From Roseovarius halotolerans (GTDB lineage: Bacteria; Pseudomonadota; Alphaproteobacteria; Rhodobacterales; Rhodobacteraceae): 64,000 nt of DNA. The notes under the pieces were generated by a model that ran no database searches, had not been told where the DNA came from, and saw only the letters and a program-made list of their open reading frames with translations. The first letter of the stretch is position 1. Each line of letters starts with the position of its first letter. Location: the NCBI RefSeq assembly GCF_900172255.1, contig NZ_FWFU01000004.1:186001-250000 (forward strand), read 5' to 3'. Both the position numbers and the translations under genes were made by a program. Of the stretch, positions 9,622 to 17,325 are shown piece after piece.

Positions 9622-10815
9622 ATGCGCCTGATTGCCCGCCTTGCCGCCCCATGCCTGACCGGCATGGTCCTTGCCGCGCTTGCTCCCCTGCCTGCCAAGG
9701 CGCAGCAATGCGGCGGCGGATTTCAGCAGTTCGTTGCGGCGCTGGCAGATGAAGCGGTGGCGCGCGGCCATGACAGGCAGGCGGTGAACGGCTTTCTTGC
9801 CGGGGTGCGCAAGGATCAGTCGGTGCTGAATGCGGACCGGCGACAGGGGGTCTTCCAGATGCCCTTCGTGGATTTCGCCCGCCGCCTCATCAGCGCGAAT
9901 CGCCTGAACCGGGGGCAGGAGCTGTCACGGCGTCATGACGCGGTGTTCGACCGGATCGAGCGGGAATACGGGATCGACAGGGGTGTCCTGCTGGCGTTCT
10001 GGGCGTTCGAGACGGATTACGGCGCGGTGCAGGGTGATTTCAACACCCGCGACGCTCTGGTGACGCTGGCGCATGACTGCCGCCGCCCGCATCTGTTCCG
10101 CCCGCAGATCTTTGCCGCGATGACGCTTTACGAGCGCGGCGATTTCAGCCCGCAACGCACCAAGGGCGCATGGGCGGGCGAGATCGGCATGGTGCAGATG
10201 CTGCCGGAGGATATCCTGGAACATGGCACCGATGGCGATGGCGACGGGCATGTGGACCTCAAGGGATCGCCGCAGGATGCGCTGCTGTCGGGGGCCTCGA
10301 TGCTGGCCGGGCTGGGCTGGCGGGCGCATGAGCCCTGGTTGCAGGAGGTCACATTGCCCGAGGGCATGGACTGGGCCGAGACCGGGCTGCGCACGAAGAA
10401 GCCGGCGCGCGACTGGCAGGCGATGGGCGTGCGCCCGCGCCACGGCGAGATCGCGGGCGATCTGCCGGCCAGTATCCTGGTGCCGCAGGGGCGCGGCGGG
10501 CCGGCCTTTCTGGCCTATCCCAATTTCCGGGTCTATTTCGAGTGGAACCAGAGCTTTGTCTATGTGCTGACCGCCGCCTATTTCGCCAACCGCCTGGAAG
10601 GCGCGCCGGTTTTCGATGCGGGGCAGCCCGAACCGGGCCTGTCGGGCGAGGAGATGAAGGCGCTGCAACGCAAGCTGGCGGCGCGGGGTCACGATGTGGG
10701 CGGGATCGACGGAATCCTTGGCGCGGGCACGCGCGAGGCGGTGCAGGAGGTCCAGCAGGAACTGGGCCTGCCCGCCGATGCATGGCCGACGCGGGCGCTG
10801 CTGGATCGGCTGTAG
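9622..10815 (+). CDS. Lytic murein transglycosylase with peptidoglycan-binding domain
   Basis: Cleaves the MurNAc-GlcNAc bond of peptidoglycan with formation of 1,6-anhydroMurNAc. The 397-residue protein has a signal peptide (about 1-27), an MltB-like (SLT_2) catalytic domain with Glu130 in FWAFETDYGAVQG, and a C-terminal PG_binding_1 domain (about 335-397) with LQRKLAARGHDVGGIDGILGAGT. The mature N-terminus begins QQCGGG, but no clear lipobox precedes it, so it is probably soluble in the periplasm. The ATG at 9622 follows GTGAGGA; an in-frame ATG at 9598 is less likely. Confidence 0.93.
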   Translation: MRLIARLAAPCLTGMVLAALAPLPAKAQQCGGGFQQFVAALADEAVARGHDRQAVNGFLAGVRKDQSVLNADRRQGVFQMPFVDFARRLISANRLNRGQELSRRHDAVFDRIEREYGIDRGVLLAFWAFETDYGAVQGDFNTRDALVTLAHDCRRPHLFRPQIFAAMTLYERGDFSPQRTKGAWAGEIGMVQMLPEDILEHGTDGDGDGHVDLKGSPQDALLSGASMLAGLGWRAHEPWLQEVTLPEGMDWAETGLRTKKPARDWQAMGVRPRHGEIAGDLPASILVPQGRGGPAFLAYPNFRVYFEWNQSFVYVLTAAYFANRLEGAPVFDAGQPEPGLSGEEMKALQRKLAARGHDVGGIDGILGAGTREAVQEVQQELGLPADAWPTRALLDRL

Positions 10816-10825
10816 GGGCGCGCCG

Positions 10826-11410
10826 TCAGTCGGCGACGCGCGCCAGCAGTTCCTGCGCGCGTTCGGGGCCGAACTTGTCGGCCAGCACCTGCGCGCGGGG
10901 CACCCATTTGTAGCGCGTGTCGTCGCGCAGATGCGCCCAGAACAGCCGACCGCCCTTGCGCCACGGGTCCAGAACGATGCCCTTCTGCATCGGGTCGCCC
11001 TTGGCGCTGATGATGGCGGTGCTGTGTTCGAGGCGGATATTGTGGGCATTGGCGACGGCGCGGTGCATCTGCAGCGTCTCGAAGCGCTCCCGCTTGAGGC
11101 GGGCCTCCATGTCCATCGCCCAGTGCCAGCAAAGCCCGCGCGGTTTAACCCCCATGTTCACCTTGGTGTTGTGCACGAGCGGGCGGTCGGTGATCTGGTA
11201 TTCCTGCGACAGCTCATAGGGGTATTCATAGGCGATCCGGGCGGCGCGCTGCGCCTCTTCGGGGTCCACATCCGGCCCGAGCGAGCGAATCTCATGTGCG
11301 AGTTCGGCGACCTCCTGATCGGTCGGCAGGACCGGGCCATAGGGGCCGGACGAACAGGCTGCGAGGGTCAGAATGGCGAGAAGCGACAGGAGACGTAAGC
11401 AGATCTGCAT
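10826..11410 (-). CDS. Uncharacterised lipoprotein with possible Cys-His-Asp triad
   Basis: A 194-residue protein. The N-terminus is a lipoprotein signal with lipobox LAAC, Cys19 being the acylated residue; the ATG at 11410 gives this signal exactly. I do not recognise a named family. The mature part contains GLCWHWAMDME, then LEHSTAIIS and LDPWR, in the order Cys, His, Asp expected of a papain- or transglutaminase-like fold. That reading is inference from motif order only. It is convergent with the transglycosylase gene (10-bp gap) and lies downstream of smc in the same direction, separated from it by about 140 bp. Confidence 0.75.
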   Translation of the reverse strand: MQICLRLLSLLAILTLAACSSGPYGPVLPTDQEVAELAHEIRSLGPDVDPEEAQRAARIAYEYPYELSQEYQITDRPLVHNTKVNMGVKPRGLCWHWAMDMEARLKRERFETLQMHRAVANAHNIRLEHSTAIISAKGDPMQKGIVLDPWRKGGRLFWAHLRDDTRYKWVPRAQVLADKFGPERAQELLARVAD

Positions 11411-11549
11411 GAACCAAGCCCGGATTGTTGAACGAAAACCGAGCGCAGAGCTAGCCGCTGCGCCCCCGCTTGTCGAGACAGGCGCGCGCGCGCACACGCT
11501 TATGTGACGAGAAGGAAACAGCGCCCCCCCGGCAACCACGCCCCGGCGA

Positions 11550-14500
11550 TCAGGCGACCAGCGCCTCGGCCTTCTTGAGGTCGACGCTGACCAGTTGGCT
11601 GACGCCCTGTTCGGCCATGGTGACGCCGAAGAGGCGGTCCATGCGGCTCATGGTGACGGCGTGGTGGGTGATGATGAGGAAGCGGGTTTCGGTGCGGCGG
11701 CACATTTCGTCGAGCAGATCGCAGAAGCGGCCGACATTGGCGTCGTCGAGCGGCGCGTCGACCTCGTCGAGCACACAGATCGGGGCGGGATTGGCGAGGA
11801 ACACCGCGAAGATCAGAGCCAGCGCCGTGAGGGTCTGCTCCCCCCCGGACAGGAGCGAGAGCGTCGCCAGTTTCTTGCCCGGCGGCTGGCACATGATCTC
11901 AAGCCCGGCATCCAGCGGATCGTCGCTTTCGACCATCACCAGATTGGCGTCGCCGCCGCCGAAGAGATGCCGGAACAGCATGGTGAAGTTCGAGTTCACC
12001 TGTTCAAAGGCGGTCAGCAGGCGTTCGCGCCCCTCGCGGTTGAGGCTGGCGATACCGTTGCGCAATTCGCGGATCGCCTGTTCCAGATCCTCTTTCTCGG
12101 TGGCGAGGTTGTCATGTTCCTCCTGCACCTCGCGGGCGTCCTCCTCGGCGCGCAGGTTCACCGCGCCCAGCGCGTCGCGCTGACGTTTGAGGCGGTTCAC
12201 ATCGGCCTCGATGCTTTCGGAGGGTGGCATCTTTTCGGGATCGGCGGAAAGCTGTTCAAGCAGCTCTTCGGGGGTCGTGTCCTGTTCCTCGGCGATGCGC
12301 TCGGCGGCATAGGCACGCGCATCGCGCGCCGCGTCGGTGCGCGCCTCGGAGCGGGCGCGGGCCTCGCGCGACTCCGAGGCAGCGCGCTCGCTCTCGCGTT
12401 CGGCGAGCACGGCCTCGCGCAGGGCGCCTTCGGCGGATGACAGCGCATCGGCGGCTTCGGCGCGCCGCGCGGAGGCGCGGTCGATCTCGGTGCCGAGTTC
12501 GGCGCGCTTGGCGGCGATGTCCTCGGGCGCAGCGGTGGCTTCGGCGAGTTCCGCCTCGGAGGCTTCCTTGCGCTCGGCCAGTTCGGCGCTGCGCTTCTCG
12601 GCGGTTTCCAGACGATGCCGCCAGCCGCTGATTTCCTTGGTCACTTCCTGCGCGCGCCGGGTGCGGGCCTCGCCTTCGCGGCGCAGTTCATCATGGTTCG
12701 AGCGGCGCGCCATCATGGTCATGCGCGCGGCCTCGACCGTCATTTTCACGTCCTCCACCCCGGCGCGGGCGGAGTCGAGGTCGCCCAGTTCGCCATGCCC
12801 CTTCTCGGCCTCGGCCAGCTGGGCACGCGCGGACATGGCCTCTTCCTCGTGGCGGGTCACGGCGAGGCCCATCGATTCGAGCTTGGACTGGGCCAGGTTG
12901 CGGTCGGCCTCGGCGCGGCTGAGGGCGCGGTTCGCCTGATTGAGTTCGGCATCGGCGGTGCGGCGGTCCTCGCGGGCCTGCTTGTCGGCCTCGATCAGAT
13001 CGGCGAGCCGGGCGCGCAGGCTGTCATGCGCAGCCACGGCGCCTTCGGCGCGGGCGGTGGCATGGGCAAGCTGCTGCTTGAGTTCCTCGAGCCGGTTGAG
13101 CTGCTGGAGGCGCAGCGCGGCGGCGGAGGGCGCATCTTCGGCCCAGGCACGATAGCCATCCCAGCGCCAGAGATCGCCCTCGGTCGTGACCAGCCTTTGA
13201 CCGGGTTTCAGAAGCGGTTGCAGGCGCGGTCCGTCATCGGGATCGATCAGGCCGATCTGCGACATGCGGCGCGCCAGCACCTCGGGGACGGTGACATGGG
13301 CCGACAGGGCACTGACGCCTTCGGGCAGGGTCTGGGAGGTGCCATAACCGGGCAGAAGCGCCCAGCCGGTCGGCCCGTCGGCCTCGACCTGGGGCGCGCG
13401 CAGATCGTCGGCGAGCGCGGCACCGAGCGCCTTTTCGTAACCCGGCGCGACCTGCAAGAGGTCAAGGATCTGGCCGCCTTCGGCGGTGTCGCGCTCGACC
13501 AGGCGCGCCAGCGCCGATACTTCGGCAGAGAGCGCGTTCACCTCGCCCTCGGCCTCGGAGCGCTGCGCGCGGGCGGTGGCCTCGCGGGTCTGGGTTTCAG
13601 CACGGGCCTCATCGGCGGCGTTGAGCGCGTCTTCGGCCTTCTGGGCCTTTTCCACGGCGGCGGCTTCGGCGGCCTGGGCGGCCTCGTAATCATGGCCCGC
13701 ACGGGTCAGCGCCTCGCGGGCGGTCGACGCGGCTTCGCGTGCGCGGACTGCTTCGGATTCACTTTTCTCGAGGGTCTTGCGGCTGTCTTCGAGGAAGCGT
13801 TGCGCCGATTGGTGGCGCGCGGCAAGGCGGGCCACGTCCTCGGTCAGCTGGCTGAGCTGGGTCTCGCGGTCCTGCAGCACCTGCGCGGCCTCGTGCGAGG
13901 CGGCGGCGGCCTCGGCGAGCTTGGCGTCATGGCCTTCGCTGGCGCGGGCCAGTTCGCGGGCCTCCCATTCCAGCCGCTCGATGGTTTCGCCGGCGTCGCG
14001 GTTGAGCCCGGATTCGCGCTCGATGTCGCGCGAAAGCTGTTCGATGCGGCCTTCCAGCGTCTCGATCCGGGCGCGGGCGTTCTGTTCCTGCTCCTTGAGG
14101 CTGTCGCGCTGCACCTCGAGTCGTTGCAGGATGGCGGCGGCGATGGCCTCCTCCTCGCGCAGGGGCGGCAGGGCTTCTTCGGCCTTGGCGCGGGCCTTGG
14201 CGGATTCGCGCGCGGCGGATTCGGCGCGGGCGGCGGCGGCGGTGCGTTCGCGCAGATCGTCCTCGGCGCGGGCGCGGGCCTCGTCCGCCTCTTTCCAGCG
14301 CCGATAGAGCAGCAGGCCCTCGGCCTGACGCAGATCTTCGCCGATGGCGCGGTAGCGGGCGGCCTGCTTGGCCTGGCGGGCCAGCTGCGCAAGCTGCCCG
14401 GCCAGCTGTTCGATCACGTCATCGACGCGCGCGAGGTTCTGTTCGGCGCCCTTGAGCTTCAGTTCGGCCTCGTGGCGGCGCTGATAGAGGCCGGAGATCC

Positions 14501-15011
14501 CGGCGGCCTCTTCGAGGATTCGGCGGCGGGCCTTGGGCTTGGCGTTGATGAGTTCGGAAATCTGCCCCTGGCGGACCAGCGCGGGAGAATGCGCGCCGGT
14601 CGAGGCGTCGGCAAAGAGCATCTGAACGTCACGCGCGCGCACATCCTTGCCGCCCGCCTTGTAGGCGGAGCCGACATCGCGGGTGATGCGGCGGACGATC
14701 TCGAGATGGTCGGAGTCGTTGAACCCGGCGGGGGCGAGGCGGTCGGTATTGTCGATATGGATCGACACTTCGGCGAAATTGCGCGCCGGGCGGGTGGCGG
14801 CCCCGGCGAAGATCACGTCCTCCATGCCGCCGCCGCGCATCGCCGTGGGGCGGTTTTCGCCCATCACCCAGCGCAGCGCCTCGAGCAGGTTCGACTTGCC
14901 ACAGCCATTGGGCCCGACCACCCCGGTCAGACCATGCGCGATATGCAGGTCCGTGGGGTCGACGAAGCTTTTGAAGCCGGTCAGTCTGAGCTTGGTGAAC
15001 TGCAAGGGCAC
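11550..15011 (-). CDS. smc: Chromosome segregation protein SMC
   Basis: Large ATPase that, with ScpAB, compacts and resolves sister chromosomes. The 1153-residue length is typical. The N-terminal head has the Walker A GPNGCGKSN; the C-terminal head has the ABC signature LSGGEQTL and Walker B VLDEVDAPLDD. Between them are two long Glu/Ala/Arg-rich coiled-coil regions flanking a hinge with GPTGWALLPGYGTSQTLPEGV. The start is GTG (MPLQFTKLRLTGFKSF); a TTG two codons downstream is an alternative. A possible pair of DnaA boxes lies 94-116 bp upstream. The DNA opposite it shows long open frames that are shadows of its codon bias. Confidence 0.97.
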   Translation of the reverse strand: MPLQFTKLRLTGFKSFVDPTDLHIAHGLTGVVGPNGCGKSNLLEALRWVMGENRPTAMRGGGMEDVIFAGAATRPARNFAEVSIHIDNTDRLAPAGFNDSDHLEIVRRITRDVGSAYKAGGKDVRARDVQMLFADASTGAHSPALVRQGQISELINAKPKARRRILEEAAGISGLYQRRHEAELKLKGAEQNLARVDDVIEQLAGQLAQLARQAKQAARYRAIGEDLRQAEGLLLYRRWKEADEARARAEDDLRERTAAAARAESAARESAKARAKAEEALPPLREEEAIAAAILQRLEVQRDSLKEQEQNARARIETLEGRIEQLSRDIERESGLNRDAGETIERLEWEARELARASEGHDAKLAEAAAASHEAAQVLQDRETQLSQLTEDVARLAARHQSAQRFLEDSRKTLEKSESEAVRAREAASTAREALTRAGHDYEAAQAAEAAAVEKAQKAEDALNAADEARAETQTREATARAQRSEAEGEVNALSAEVSALARLVERDTAEGGQILDLLQVAPGYEKALGAALADDLRAPQVEADGPTGWALLPGYGTSQTLPEGVSALSAHVTVPEVLARRMSQIGLIDPDDGPRLQPLLKPGQRLVTTEGDLWRWDGYRAWAEDAPSAAALRLQQLNRLEELKQQLAHATARAEGAVAAHDSLRARLADLIEADKQAREDRRTADAELNQANRALSRAEADRNLAQSKLESMGLAVTRHEEEAMSARAQLAEAEKGHGELGDLDSARAGVEDVKMTVEAARMTMMARRSNHDELRREGEARTRRAQEVTKEISGWRHRLETAEKRSAELAERKEASEAELAEATAAPEDIAAKRAELGTEIDRASARRAEAADALSSAEGALREAVLAERESERAASESREARARSEARTDAARDARAYAAERIAEEQDTTPEELLEQLSADPEKMPPSESIEADVNRLKRQRDALGAVNLRAEEDAREVQEEHDNLATEKEDLEQAIRELRNGIASLNREGRERLLTAFEQVNSNFTMLFRHLFGGGDANLVMVESDDPLDAGLEIMCQPPGKKLATLSLLSGGEQTLTALALIFAVFLANPAPICVLDEVDAPLDDANVGRFCDLLDEMCRRTETRFLIITHHAVTMSRMDRLFGVTMAEQGVSQLVSVDLKKAEALVA

Positions 15012-15104
15012 CTCGGGCGCGTGATTCCGCTATGGCGGGAAATGTGGGGCGCGCAAAGCCCTTCTGTCAACGCCAAACCCCTGTATATGGGCGTTTGGGC
15101 GCAG

Positions 15105-15127
15105 TTATCCACAAGATATATGCATAA
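15105..15127. promoter_or_regulatory. Consensus DnaA box plus degenerate inverted box upstream of smc
   Basis: TTATCCACA at 15105-15113 matches the DnaA 9-mer exactly. TATGCATAA at 15119-15127 is the complement of a one-mismatch box (TTATGCATA). Both lie in a locally AT-rich stretch between smc and the cobalamin riboswitch. Two boxes are too few for an origin; they may bind DnaA as a regulator of smc, or be chance. Confidence 0.35.
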
Positions 15128-15214
15128 CAGGCGGAAAATGGCGCGACGGACGGCGCGTGACGTCGTGACCAGTTCATCCTTGACGCCCCCCCGCCGGGAC
15201 GGTCATACCGGAGG

Positions 15215-15412
15215 GGCAAAGGTTCCCATCGGGGCGCAAAGCGCCTCACGGGATAATTCGGGAATGACGTGACGGCGGACCCAATCCGGGCGCTCAATCG
15301 TTAGCCGCCCCCGCGACTGTGAGCGGAGAGCCCCTGCCATCATGCCACCGGCCAAGACACCGGGAAGGCGGCAGTTCAGGCGATGACCCGCAAGCCAGGA
15401 AACCAGCCCTTG
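15215..15412 (+). ncRNA. Cobalamin (adenosylcobalamin) riboswitch
   Basis: The conserved core segments occur in the right order: GGTTCCC near 15221, GGGAAT with GTGA after it, CCCCGCGACTGTGAGCGG at about 15306, GCCACCGG, ACCGGGAAGGC, and the closing GATGACCCGCAAGCCAGG at about 15382. It lies on the plus strand, ending about 50 bases before cbtB, and nothing else is between them. B12 binding normally shuts expression, so it should turn off cobalt import when cobalamin is plentiful. The stretch 15412-15450 before the AAGGAG site is the likely expression platform. Confidence 0.93.
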
Positions 15413-15461
15413 CTTGATGAAACCCAACGCCTCGGGTGAGAGGCAAGAAGGAGTGACCACC

Positions 15462-15626
15462 ATGAGCACATTGGCTCAATCCAACGTCGTATCGACCATA
15501 TTGCCATTCGTCGCCGCCATGCTGATCGGGCTTGGCATCATCACGCTTGCGGGCCACGTGCAGGCCGCCGCGCTGCATGATGCCGCCCATGACGTGCGCC
15601 ACGCCACCGGCTTTCCCTGTCACTGA
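15462..15626 (+). CDS. cbtB: Cobalt transporter subunit CbtB
   Basis: A 54-residue single-span membrane protein: one hydrophobic helix (about residues 10-33) followed by the CbtB C-terminal signature HDAAHDVRHATGFPCH, whose His and Cys residues are taken as the metal-binding site. The ATG at 15462 follows AAGGAG; it is directly downstream of the cobalamin riboswitch and 3 bp before cbtA. CbtB with CbtA forms a predicted cobalt uptake system in proteobacteria that make B12. The assignment rests on the signature and context. Confidence 0.93.
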   Translation: MSTLAQSNVVSTILPFVAAMLIGLGIITLAGHVQAAALHDAAHDVRHATGFPCH

Positions 15627-15629
15627 ACC

Positions 15630-16310
15630 ATGTTTCAGAAAATTCTGACCAGCGCGTTGTTCGCTGGGTTCTGCACGGGGCTGATTGCCGCCGCGCTGCA
15701 GATCGTGTTCGTGCAGCCCGTGCTGTTGCATGCGGAGCTTTATGAAGGCGGCGAGCTGGCGCATTTCGCCACCCCGCCCGCCAGTGCGCATCCCGAATTG
15801 CCGGGGTTCGAGCCGGTGCGCGACGGGCTGAGCATCCTGTTCTCGGCGCTGATCTATGTGGGCTACGGGCTGATGCTTGTGGCATGCATGGGTTTTGCCG
15901 CGATGCGCGGTGCGGTGATCGACGCGCGGCGCGGGATCGTCTGGGGCATCGCGGGCTTCGTGGCGCTGCATTTCGCCCCGGCCTTTTCTCTGCCACCCGA
16001 GGTGCCGGGCGTGGCCGCAGCCGATCTTGTCGCGCGGCAGGTCTGGTGGTGGGGCACGGTCGCGGCCAGCGCCACGGGACTGGCGCTGATCGGCTTTGGC
16101 AGGGGCTGGCCAGCCTGGGGCGCGGCGATCCTGTTGTTGCTGGCGCCGCATGTGATCGGCGCGCCGCATCCCGACAGCTTCGCCGGACCCGTCCCGCCGG
16201 AGATCGCGGCGCAGTTCGCGGCGCGTGCGCTTGGCACGGGGCTGGCGGCGTGGTCCATACTTGGCCTGTTGGCCGGGTATTTCTGGCAACGCGAATCAGC
16301 CACGGCCTGA
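15630..16310 (+). CDS. cbtA: Cobalt transporter subunit CbtA
   Basis: A 226-residue polytopic membrane protein with about five hydrophobic segments, the partner of CbtB. The N-terminal LTSALFAGFCTGLIAAALQIVFV and the loop with LPGFEPVRDG match the CbtA family. It starts 3 bp after cbtB, so the two are cotranscribed under the riboswitch. A His-rich protein gene follows after 54 bp on the same strand. Cobalt transport is known for the family by regulon and genomic evidence rather than detailed biochemistry. Confidence 0.92.
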   Translation: MFQKILTSALFAGFCTGLIAAALQIVFVQPVLLHAELYEGGELAHFATPPASAHPELPGFEPVRDGLSILFSALIYVGYGLMLVACMGFAAMRGAVIDARRGIVWGIAGFVALHFAPAFSLPPEVPGVAAADLVARQVWWWGTVAASATGLALIGFGRGWPAWGAAILLLLAPHVIGAPHPDSFAGPVPPEIAAQFAARALGTGLAAWSILGLLAGYFWQRESATA

Positions 16311-16364
16311 GACGCGCCCGGTCCGGCGGCCCCTGTCGCCGGACCACGACAAGGAGCGACGAGA

Positions 16365-16865
16365 ATGCCCAGAACCTTTATCTTTCTGCTGATCGGACTG
16401 TTCTTCGGCACCGGTTTCGGCTTCTTGCTGGCGGCCAGTTCCGGCACGAAGCTGGAGGGGCATGATCACGGCGCGGACACTGCCGCCCATGATCACGCGG
16501 CGCATCAGCATGACGGCGGCGACACCCATCACCATGACGCCCTGACCGAGGCCGCAGACCCGGCCCCGACACTGGCCCTGAAGATCCATCCCGACGGGCC
16601 GCAAAGCCGTAACCTGGAACTGGTGACCGGCAATTTCACCTTTGATCCCGAGGGGGTGAACGGCCCACATGTGCCCGGCCACGGCCATGCGCATGTCTAT
16701 CTGAACGGCGTCAAGCTGGCGCGCGCCTACGGGCGCTGGCAGCAGCTTTATGCGCTGCCCAAGGGGCGCCACCGGTTGCGCGTGACGCTCAATGCCAACG
16801 ATCATTCGCAACTGGCCGTGGATGGCGAACCGATCACCGCCGAGATGGAGCTGGTGATCGAATGA
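16365..16865 (+). CDS. His-rich exported or membrane-anchored protein downstream of cbtBA
   Basis: A 166-residue protein. An N-terminal hydrophobic segment (about 4-26) acts as signal or anchor. Residues about 30-60 are packed with His and Asp (HDHGADTAAHDHAAHQHDGG, then THHHD), a typical low-affinity metal-binding stretch. The rest resembles a small beta-domain with GHGHAHVYLNGVKLARAYG and a positively charged LPKGRHRLRVTLNANDHS. I do not recognise a named family. Position right after cbtBA under the riboswitch suggests a periplasmic metal buffer or chaperone feeding cobalt to CbtAB; this is inference. GACAAGGAGCG lies upstream of the start. Confidence 0.8.
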   Translation: MPRTFIFLLIGLFFGTGFGFLLAASSGTKLEGHDHGADTAAHDHAAHQHDGGDTHHHDALTEAADPAPTLALKIHPDGPQSRNLELVTGNFTFDPEGVNGPHVPGHGHAHVYLNGVKLARAYGRWQQLYALPKGRHRLRVTLNANDHSQLAVDGEPITAEMELVIE

Positions 16866-16869
16866 GGCC

Positions 16870-17199
16870 CTATGCAGGCACCCGCCCCACGAGGCAGAAG
16901 CGCAGCCGCCCTGCGCCGCGGGCATCCTCGATCCAGCCATCGGGCTGCGCGGCATACAGCGCCGCGAAGGCCAGCGTGTCATCGAGGTCGCGCGCGGGGT
17001 CGATCCCGGCGAAAAGATATGTCGCCTTGCCCGGCGCGCTGAACGCCAGCGACAGGGGCTGCGCGCACATCGAAAGGCAGGGATGTTCCTGCACAAGGGT
17101 GCCCGCCCCGAGCGCCATGCGCAGCCGTTCGGCAAAACCGCTGCCATCGCGCACCCCGTCGCCCGTTTCGCAGGTCGAGCATATGACGATGCGATCCAT
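16870..17199 (-). CDS. DUF1636 small Cys-rich protein, second copy
   Basis: A 109-residue protein, MDRIVICSTCETG at the N-terminus and EHPCLSMCAQPLSLAF in the middle, the same cysteine layout as the DUF1636 gene at 6636-7022 (ICDTC, SCLMGCAHGC). The ATG at 17199 follows a strong AGGAGGG (about 17207-17213 on this strand). The frame stays open far upstream through the region opposite cobW, but that part is a shadow. It is divergent from cobW (126 bp between starts) and converges on the His-rich gene with a 4-bp gap. Its role is unknown; placement in the B12 region supports a link to cobalt or cobalamin. Confidence 0.82.
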   Translation of the reverse strand: MDRIVICSTCETGDGVRDGSGFAERLRMALGAGTLVQEHPCLSMCAQPLSLAFSAPGKATYLFAGIDPARDLDDTLAFAALYAAQPDGWIEDARGAGRLRFCLVGRVPA

Positions 17200-17325
17200 T
17201 CCCCCGGCCCTCCTCTGCCCGATCCGGTCAAGCCGGATCCGCCTAGGACAGGGCCGCGCCGCTGGCAAGCCCCGGAAGGGGCGAACCGCACAACCCAACG
17301 CCATTCCCCGAAAGGAGGCAGCCTG

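Noticed and set aside
12615..15272. Very long open frame opposite smc on the plus strand
   Set aside because: It is Gly/Leu-rich with no family features, mirrors smc codon bias and runs over the smc promoter and riboswitch.
17221..17290. Possible second cobalamin riboswitch before cobW
   Set aside because: GCAAGCCCCGGAAGGGGC and a GATCCGG hairpin are present, but the central CCGCAACTGTAAGCGG-like core and the GCCAGGAGACC end are missing.
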